Origin: CAZKCK01 sp964552325
GTDB lineage: Bacteria; Bacteroidota; Bacteroidia; Bacteroidales; TTA-H9
DNA length: 40,979 nt
Direction of reading: 5' to 3'
Assembly (NCBI GenBank): GCA_964552325.1
Contig: CAZKHA010000011.1
Coordinates: 1 to 40,979 of the forward strand
The position numbers and the translations under genes are program-made. Positions 35,212-40,979 of the stretch are shown piece after piece. Numbering within the stretch: the first letter of the stretch is position 1; every line of letters begins with the position of its first letter. The notes beneath the pieces are model-generated. The model searched no databases. It had not been told where the DNA came from and was given only the letters and a program-made list of their open reading frames with translations.

Positions 35212-37248
35212 ATGAGTGTAACTGTTTCAGAAAAAGCCGCCAATAACATTCGGATATTGAGTGCGGCAATGGTAGAGCAAGCCAAGTCAGGGCATCCAGG
35301 GGGTGCGATGGGAGGTGCTGATTTTATTCACATCCTGTTTTCGGAATACCTAAAATTTGATCCCGCTGATTCGCAATGGTTCTTGCGCGATCGGTTTTTC
35401 CTTGACCCTGGCCATATGTCGGCCATGCTTTATAGCCAACTTTGTTTACTTGGAAAATACACGATTGATGAGTTGAAAAACTTCAGGCAATGGGGCAGTC
35501 CAACACCTGGGCATCCAGAAGTTGATTTTAAACGTGGGGTAGAAAACACCTCTGGGCCTTTGGGTCAAGGTCATACAATGGCCGTGGGGGCTGCCATTGC
35601 GGAGCGCTTTTTAGTTGCCCGTTTTGGCGAATGGATGAGCCATAAAACATTCACCTTCATTTCAGATGGCGGAATCCAAGAAGAAATAGCCCAAGGTGCT
35701 GGCAGAATTGCCGGATTCCTAGGCCTTTCAAATTTAATAATGTTCTATGATGCCAATCAAGTGCAGCTTTCGACCTATGTAAGAGAGGTAAGCATTGAAG
35801 ATACGGCTGCCAAATACCAAGCATGGGGTTGGAAGGTTATCAGCATAAACGGAAACGATCAAGACGAAATAAGAAAAGCCCTGAACCAAGCCTTAGCCGA
35901 AACCGAAAAACCAATCCTGATAATTGGAAATACAACCATGGGAAAAGGCATTGTTGATAAGAATGGGAAATCAATGGAAGGACTCTGCTCAACCCATGGC
36001 CAGCCCATTTCAAAAGCAGGTGCCGACTTTAAGGCTACCGTTGCCAACCTTGGCGGCAATCCCGATGAACCGTTTACCGTATTAGAAGACGTTAAGCAAC
36101 TATATGACAATGTTATCAAAAAAAATGCCGAGGAAGCCACTACGCGCAAAAAAGCCTATTTACAATGGGCTGAGAATCATAAAGAAGAGAACCTAATTCT
36201 GAAAGGCTACCTTTCAGGAAAAGTTACCGATTTTAATGTTAATGATTTAAGTTTAAAGGAAAATACCGCCACGCGGGCTGCAAGTGCAAATATTCTAGCT
36301 CATTGCGCTAAAACCATTGGTAATATGCTGGTTATGTCGGCTGATTTAGCCAATAGCGACCGCACGGATGGTTTCTTGGAAAACACCAAACCAATCCGAA
36401 AAGGCGATTTTTCTGGGGCTTTTTTGCATGTGGGTGTAAGTGAGCTTACCATGGCCGCTTTAGCTAATGGTATGGCTTTGCATGGTGGCGTACTACCGGT
36501 ATGTGGTACTTTTTTCGTTTTTTCCGATTACATGAAACCCGCCATCCGCTTATCTGCTCTTATGCAATTGCCGGTGATATACATCTGGACCCATGATGCC
36601 TTCCGTGTTGGGGAAGACGGCCCAACACATCAACCCATTGAGCATGAAGCTCAGATAAGGCTAATGGAACAACTTAAAAATCATTCGGGCAAAAACAGTA
36701 TGCTGGTGTTGCGCCCCGCTGACCATGCCGAGACTTTAATTGCTTATACATTAGCGCTTCAAAACACCGATACACCTACTGGGCTTATTTTATCCCGACA
36801 AAATATAACTTCGCTTCCAGCCACTCAGGGTACGCGGTTACAGGATGCTGCCCAAGCTGCAAAAGGTGCCTATATCGTGCAAAAAGAATCGCAAAAGGCT
36901 GATGTAGTGCTTATTGCTAGTGGTTCAGAAGTTTCCTTAATAAAAGCCACTGCTGACATTTTGCTTCAAAATAATATTGATTGCAGGGTGGTTTCTGTTA
37001 TTTCGGAAGGTCTTTTCAAATCACAAGAACCAGATTATCAAAATAGTATTATACCAAAGGATGTTCCTATATTTGGCGTAACCGCGGGTCTCCCATCCAC
37101 ACTCCTTGCTCTTGTTGGCAATATGGATATGATTCACGGACTCGATCATTTTGGCTACTCTGCCCCAGCGGAAGTACTCGACGAAAAATTTGGGTTTACA
37201 CCTGAAAATATCGCGAAAAAAGTGATGGGTTTTGTTTCTAAGCAATAA
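35212..37248 (+). CDS. tkt: Transketolase
   Basis: The 678-residue full-length (unsplit) thiamine-diphosphate enzyme of the non-oxidative pentose phosphate pathway moves two-carbon units between sugar phosphates. Motifs: AKSGHPGGAMGGADF at 24-38, PGH (66-68), the TPP-binding SDGGIQEEIAQGAGRIAGFLG with YDANQVQL, and the transketolase C-terminal signature HDAFRVGEDGPTHQPIEH. The TPP loop reads DGG.QEE rather than the DGC.MEG of the E. coli enzyme, a variation I recall as normal for this phylum. It has a consensus-like promoter. The outer-membrane protein gene begins 31 nt after its stop, so readthrough is likely. Confidence 0.95.
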   Translation: MSVTVSEKAANNIRILSAAMVEQAKSGHPGGAMGGADFIHILFSEYLKFDPADSQWFLRDRFFLDPGHMSAMLYSQLCLLGKYTIDELKNFRQWGSPTPGHPEVDFKRGVENTSGPLGQGHTMAVGAAIAERFLVARFGEWMSHKTFTFISDGGIQEEIAQGAGRIAGFLGLSNLIMFYDANQVQLSTYVREVSIEDTAAKYQAWGWKVISINGNDQDEIRKALNQALAETEKPILIIGNTTMGKGIVDKNGKSMEGLCSTHGQPISKAGADFKATVANLGGNPDEPFTVLEDVKQLYDNVIKKNAEEATTRKKAYLQWAENHKEENLILKGYLSGKVTDFNVNDLSLKENTATRAASANILAHCAKTIGNMLVMSADLANSDRTDGFLENTKPIRKGDFSGAFLHVGVSELTMAALANGMALHGGVLPVCGTFFVFSDYMKPAIRLSALMQLPVIYIWTHDAFRVGEDGPTHQPIEHEAQIRLMEQLKNHSGKNSMLVLRPADHAETLIAYTLALQNTDTPTGLILSRQNITSLPATQGTRLQDAAQAAKGAYIVQKESQKADVVLIASGSEVSLIKATADILLQNNIDCRVVSVISEGLFKSQEPDYQNSIIPKDVPIFGVTAGLPSTLLALVGNMDMIHGLDHFGYSAPAEVLDEKFGFTPENIAKKVMGFVSKQ

Positions 37249-37279
37249 AAATAGTATTAATACCCAATTCTATTAAACC

Positions 37280-38170
37280 ATGAAAAAGTTAACAACACTT
37301 ATTTTATTGATTACCATTACAGTTGTTGCAAACACGAGTTTTGGGCAACGTAAAATCAGCAAAGAAAAAACCCTCGAAGAGTTGCGCCAAGAGGAAGACG
37401 AAAAAGCTCGTGGATGGCTGTTGGGTTTAAACATGGGTATGATAGCACCGTCCGGGTATCCGGCCAACTTTTATAATGGAAGCCAAAGTAATAGTAATAA
37501 GATTTCGTTAATAATTGACAATCAATATTACAGACCGATTATTGAGCAAAAAGTTGGCTATGGGATTAAGTCATATACACTTCCGGCTAACATGAGCTAT
37601 GGGCCCAATATGAGCGTTGGGTTTTATGCACGTTTTAACCAAAACGCACGCTCGGCTTGGTTTGTACAGTTTAATTATCAAAAGCTTAAGGCTAACGATG
37701 TATTCTTTTTAAACCTCGATGTACCATCAGGCTTTTCATTTGATAAAACCTACCTTCAGTGCCCCATAATAGGTCAGGAGGAACGCACCAATATCGACTT
37801 TGGTTATATGCGGAATTATCCCATAAACGAAACCATGGACTTTTTGCTCGAAACCGGTTTAAACTTTAGCAATACCAAGGTTTTAAAGAATATGATATTG
37901 ATTGAAGACCTTGAATACAGTATAAAATATGTTGGAAACCACCCCGATGGGCCATATAGTACCAATAATACGTATGAAATACGGCAAGGTGGTATAGGTA
38001 TTGGTGCATTTATTGGCTCGGGGGTAATGCTAAAATTCAACGAAAACATTTCGCTTGACCCCATAGCAAGTCTTTACTGGTCGCAAACAAACCTCGAGGG
38101 GTACAATGCTTTCAAACCTTCTTTTGTGTTCTTTGCCAGGTTTGTTTTCCGTAATTTCATGGATATATAA
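37280..38170 (+). CDS. Outer-membrane beta-barrel protein of unknown role
   Basis: The 296-residue protein has a signal peptide (MKKLTTLILLITITVVANTSFG) and a short charged stretch (KEKTLEELRQEEDEKARG). The remainder is rich in alternating hydrophobic and aromatic strands, ending FVFFARFVFRNFMDI, like a small 8-12-strand barrel. Tyrosine/asparagine-rich segments such as NQYYRPIIEQKVGYGIKSY are unlike any family I can name. It follows transketolase by 31 nt. Function is unknown; the charged stretch after the signal peptide could be a periplasmic linker. Confidence 0.7.
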   Translation: MKKLTTLILLITITVVANTSFGQRKISKEKTLEELRQEEDEKARGWLLGLNMGMIAPSGYPANFYNGSQSNSNKISLIIDNQYYRPIIEQKVGYGIKSYTLPANMSYGPNMSVGFYARFNQNARSAWFVQFNYQKLKANDVFFLNLDVPSGFSFDKTYLQCPIIGQEERTNIDFGYMRNYPINETMDFLLETGLNFSNTKVLKNMILIEDLEYSIKYVGNHPDGPYSTNNTYEIRQGGIGIGAFIGSGVMLKFNENISLDPIASLYWSQTNLEGYNAFKPSFVFFARFVFRNFMDI

Positions 38171-38328
38171 GAATTTATAACCACCCTCAAACTCATGAAT
38201 TAAACTAAAAGCAAGGGTCTCAAAAACTGTTTACAATGTTCTTTAATGACGATGGTTGTAAGTTTTCGTTTTTAAAACTTTCGTAATAAGATTAATCAAT
38301 TTACTAGAAATTAGCTGTTTGCATCCCA

Positions 38329-38904
38329 ATGAGCATATTGAAACCCGAAGAGTTAATCCTTAAATACTATCCGCTTGAAACCAAGCGCTATCCTTATTAT
38401 AGTACGCATGTAAAAGCCGTTGCCAAACTTGCAAAAAAAATCCTATTGCACAATCCTCATCTTCAAGCCGATGCACAATTAGTTCAACAAATGGCACTGT
38501 TGCATGATATAGGCATTGTTTTTACCAATGCTCCCGATATTGGCTGCAAAGGAATCCATCCATATATAATGCATGGTTTTTTAGGACGCGAACTACTTGA
38601 ACGTGAAGGATATGAGTATTTAGCACCTATTTGCGAGCGCCATGTTGGAGTTGGATTGACGCTGGAGGAAATTATTAAAAAGGGGTTGCCTCTCCCCCAT
38701 CGCGAAATGTTGCCCATTACCATCGAAGAACAAGTGGTTTGCTACGCTGATAAATTCTTCTCAAAATCGGCCGATGACCTTACCAAGCCAAAATCACTTG
38801 AAAAAATTCGGAAAGGATTTGCAAAGCATGGACCTGACAAACTAGCCCGTTTTGAGGAGCTGGTTGCAAAATTCGGAACCGATTATATTTATAAATCTAA
38901 GTGA
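38329..38904 (+). CDS. HD-domain phosphohydrolase
   Basis: The 191-residue protein has the HD motif set: STHVKAVAKLAKKI (H27), LLHDIGI (H59, D60), the histidines in HPYIMHGFLG (H77, H82) and ERHVGVG (H105), and the aspartate in CYADKFFSK (D141). The LHDIG form and six-ligand layout resemble nucleotide or c-di-NMP-type hydrolases, but the substrate is not determined. No membrane span is present. Its last four bases overlap the GTG start of the BFD-like gene (GTGA), suggesting translational coupling, so the two products probably work together or need matched levels. Confidence 0.85.
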   Translation: MSILKPEELILKYYPLETKRYPYYSTHVKAVAKLAKKILLHNPHLQADAQLVQQMALLHDIGIVFTNAPDIGCKGIHPYIMHGFLGRELLEREGYEYLAPICERHVGVGLTLEEIIKKGLPLPHREMLPITIEEQVVCYADKFFSKSADDLTKPKSLEKIRKGFAKHGPDKLARFEELVAKFGTDYIYKSK

Positions 38905-39161
38905 ACACAAAGAAATTACTGTGCATCTGCCAGCAAGTTAGTTATTCAACAATTGCTAAAATTGTACGCACCAAAAACATTGGAACACTAAACGAGTTGA
39001 TTGTACTAACAGGGGTTTCAACGGGATGTGGCAAGTGTTTCGGGCAAGCCTCTCGAGTGTTTGCAACTGAACGTTCAAAAATAAAACAAACTACATTGCT
39101 CACCGACCCTCTCTTTCGTATAGAATCAGATTTAACATCCCTAAAAAGGGAGGAAGGCTGA
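38901..39161 (+). CDS. BFD-like [2Fe-2S] protein
   Basis: The 86-residue protein carries the bacterioferritin-associated ferredoxin pattern: LLCICQQVS (C8, C10) and TGVSTGCGKCFG (C43, C46), i.e. CxC then CxxC about 32 residues later, which binds one [2Fe-2S] cluster. BFD proteins mobilise iron from bacterioferritin; shorter domains of this type also occur as modules of redox enzymes. Here a ~30-residue basic/hydrophilic extension (ERSKIKQTTLL...) follows the domain, and no bacterioferritin gene is adjacent. The start is GTG, overlapping the HD gene's TGA. The link with an HD hydrolase is unusual and its meaning is unknown. Confidence 0.8.
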   Translation: MNTKKLLCICQQVSYSTIAKIVRTKNIGTLNELIVLTGVSTGCGKCFGQASRVFATERSKIKQTTLLTDPLFRIESDLTSLKREEG

Positions 39162-39259
39162 CGCAGAGAATAAGTACCAATTTGGCTCTGGAAAGCTGCA
39201 AATGCTTACAATTTCAACAGATTTGATGTTGTTTAGAGCTAGGCCTTAGCAGGTTGGTA

Positions 39260-40330
39260 TTATTGACCGGGGGCTGCCTTGGCTATCTTAAAATTATCGT
39301 TGCCAAAAAAGAAGGATTCCAATTTTCCTTCTTGGTTACGGCTGTGCTTAAGTTCCAGGTTTGAAGCCGTTAATTCATTTATTCCCTTTACGCCATAGTC
39401 AGCGATATCCCAAAAACTGATAGGTTGATTCTCCTCTTGCTTACTACCTTTGTTCCAGGGTGATAGGCTAGCAATTGCATGGATGGTTTTATTCAAGAAC
39501 GATGATTTTTTCTGTTCCTCCAATTCTTCGATGCTATAACGCAATAGAATATCTTCGAATAAAGCTGTGTTAAGTTTGGGTGGTACTGCTGCCGAAAAAT
39601 TTGAAGCATAGGCAAATTCACGTGCACTCCGTATAGGCATGCTTTGTATTGATGCTGGAATCCGTGTTTTCTGCTGAATTGGGATAAGTTGTTCTACTTT
39701 AGCTATTTCAACAACTTTTGAAGGGATGTTTTCGTGTTGAATTACAGTAGGTTTTTGAGGCTCAACAGCTTGAATGGCTGCATGCACAATGGGGTCAACA
39801 TTTAAGGGTTGCTGCTGCGGGCTTTCCTTAAAAAGGAAAAAAGCTGCTGTAATAGCGGCAGCCGCAAGGGCTACCCAACTAATGGAGCGATAGAGCGGTA
39901 CAACTTTGTGGCGCTTCAAATCTTGTTTTTTGCGGAGTACAATCTTTTCAGGTTGTAACCGTGCCTTTGCAAATAGTTCGAAATCCCTGACCAGGCTTGG
40001 ATTTTTCTTCAAGAACAATTTAACTTCTTCTTTGCCCGAAACGTCAAGATCGCCCTCGTACCATGCTATAAAGAACTCGTTGTAATTATGCTCATTTATG
40101 AGTATAGTGGCTTGTATATCAAGTTTTTTAAGCTTTGCTTTGTGCTCAAACACCAGCCTTTCGGCAGGTATAGGTGCATTGCTGAATTGGTGGAGCTCGT
40201 TTTCCAGATCCGGGTTTTGTTTAAGGAAAGAAAACAGCTCGGCTTGTTCCTCAGGGCTCAGGTTCCCTTCGGAATGGTCAAGGAAGTATGCTTCGTAGTT
40301 TTCTCGCGTAATCATGGGTATGTTTTTCAT
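39260..40330 (-). CDS. Probable membrane anti-sigma factor with duplicated N-terminal domain
   Basis: The 356-residue protein has two homologous ~63-residue cytoplasmic domains (about 7-69 and 78-140) that share the order NY.(A/E)(Y/F)F....EG.L, then FLK.NP.L. Neither has cysteines or the zinc-binding HxxxCxxC of common ECF anti-sigma factors. A single membrane helix (149-167, SWVALAAAAITAAFFLF) separates them from a ~190-residue periplasmic part of unknown fold, rich in P, Q and K. It lies 38 nt downstream of the ECF sigma gene on the same strand, the usual arrangement of a sigma/anti-sigma pair. The role is inferred from position and topology, not from a family match. Confidence 0.65.
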   Translation of the reverse strand: MKNIPMITRENYEAYFLDHSEGNLSPEEQAELFSFLKQNPDLENELHQFSNAPIPAERLVFEHKAKLKKLDIQATILINEHNYNEFFIAWYEGDLDVSGKEEVKLFLKKNPSLVRDFELFAKARLQPEKIVLRKKQDLKRHKVVPLYRSISWVALAAAAITAAFFLFKESPQQQPLNVDPIVHAAIQAVEPQKPTVIQHENIPSKVVEIAKVEQLIPIQQKTRIPASIQSMPIRSAREFAYASNFSAAVPPKLNTALFEDILLRYSIEELEEQKKSSFLNKTIHAIASLSPWNKGSKQEENQPISFWDIADYGVKGINELTASNLELKHSRNQEGKLESFFFGNDNFKIAKAAPGQ

Positions 40331-40368
40331 TTGTCCGGTTTCCGACCGGGGATTTCAGACGTTGAGTT

Positions 40369-40854
40369 TCAAATTACATTTTCAAGTTTAACCAGGTAGT
40401 TTTTAAGGCTAAGCCTGGCTCGGTATATATAGACTTTAACTTGGGCTTCGCTTAAGCCCGTAATTTCACCAATTTCTTGGTAGGAATAGCCTTCATAGTC
40501 GCGCAACATTACCACACTGCGTTGGGCATCGGGAAGCCGGTCAAGAGCCTCTTGAATAACACGTTTGGCGCCCGTGTAATGTGTTGGCTCATACGTACTG
40601 TTTAAATGATGCTCTTCCATTTGAACTTGTCTTTTATCGCGCCGGATATAGTCAATCATGGTATGATAGGCTGCCGAAAAAAGATAGGATTTTGATTTTG
40701 AATATGTTATATCCCCTACTTTTTCCCACATTTTGGTAAATACATCCTGCACCACATCTTGCGCCTTATCTTCATCCTTAATATTCTTAAGAATGAAACG
40801 ATAAACCCCATCAGCATGTTGATCAACACAGGAATTGTACTCTTTTATCGTCAT
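40369..40854 (-). CDS. ECF-family RNA polymerase sigma factor
   Basis: The 161-residue sigma-70 family protein starts at the ATG at 40854 (MTIKEYNSCVDQHADGVYRFI). Region 2 (about 10-75) contains DKAQDVVQDVFTKMWE for core binding and YHTMIDYIRRDKR for -10 recognition. Region 4 (about 98-150) has LDRLPDAQRSVVMLRDYEGYSYQEIG followed by ITGLSEAQVKVYIYRARLSLK, a helix-turn-helix for -35 recognition. Regions 1 and 3 are absent, as expected for ECF. It heads an operon with the probable anti-sigma gene. An upstream -7-like TAACTTTA lies about 50 nt before the ATG. Its target promoters are unknown. Confidence 0.93.
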   Translation of the reverse strand: MTIKEYNSCVDQHADGVYRFILKNIKDEDKAQDVVQDVFTKMWEKVGDITYSKSKSYLFSAAYHTMIDYIRRDKRQVQMEEHHLNSTYEPTHYTGAKRVIQEALDRLPDAQRSVVMLRDYEGYSYQEIGEITGLSEAQVKVYIYRARLSLKNYLVKLENVI

Positions 40855-40979
40855 AGGCCAAAATTGAAAACCGGCAGTGTTCCAGCAAGACGGTTTAAGC
40901 AAGTATAAAGTTACAACAGATTTAGTTTTTTTTAGATCCTTACCTTAAAAAATAGTTTGATAAGCATATAAATACCTAT

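Overview
This window comes from a member of the Bacteroidota. Four things point there: low GC with A/T-rich spacers; repeated -7 elements of the form TAnnTTTG, some with TTG about 19-20 nt upstream; a type IX secretion (T9SS) C-terminal sorting domain on one secreted protein; and lineage-typical families (Reg_prop/Y_Y_Y sensor kinase, pRiA4b ORF-3/TnpR-passenger protein, LtaS-like phosphatase with few membrane spans). A tungsten-type aldehyde:ferredoxin oxidoreductase suggests an anaerobic or microaerobic lifestyle, but a single-subunit NADH dehydrogenase and an assimilatory APS reductase are also present. I cannot assign order or genus.

Layout. 1-2.9 kb: the 3' part of a large secreted protein built from duplicated beta-sandwich modules and ending in a dockerin-like EF-hand pair, then a terminator. 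3.1-3.3 kb: a free-standing, highly structured RNA candidate with its own promoter and terminator. 3.4-15.5 kb: housekeeping and envelope genes arranged mostly as convergent pairs: Mpv17-like membrane protein, aminotransferase, APS reductase, thioredoxin-like protein, metallo-beta-lactamase-fold hydrolase, Mpl-type murein ligase, patatin with an outer-membrane barrel, a Cys/Met PLP lyase, a T9SS-exported protein and a 58-residue winged-helix protein. 15.9-22.7 kb: NADH dehydrogenase, aldehyde:ferredoxin oxidoreductase and a giant periplasmic-sensor histidine kinase. 22.7-26.9 kb (minus strand): ligA, a GT-C-like membrane protein and an HD-domain protein. 27.0 kb: tRNA-Gly(CCC). 27.3-34.9 kb: pdxB, an LtaS-like enzyme, miaA, a pRiA4b-like protein, hemW and a second histidine kinase. 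35.2-39.2 kb: transketolase, an outer-membrane barrel protein, and an HD hydrolase overlapping a BFD-like [2Fe-2S] protein. 39.3-40.9 kb (minus strand): an ECF sigma factor and its probable membrane anti-sigma factor.

Most genes are ordinary core metabolism (cell wall recycling, DNA ligation, PLP synthesis, tRNA modification, pentose phosphate pathway). I see no phage, insertion sequence, CRISPR array or defence island. The items most worth a second look are the structured RNA at 3114-3297, the anti-sigma protein with a tandemly duplicated, cysteine-free N-terminal domain, the divergent cofactor motifs of the aldehyde oxidoreductase, the overlapping HD/[2Fe-2S] gene pair, and the very tight convergent gene ends, one of which is a 21-bp palindrome shared by both stop codons.
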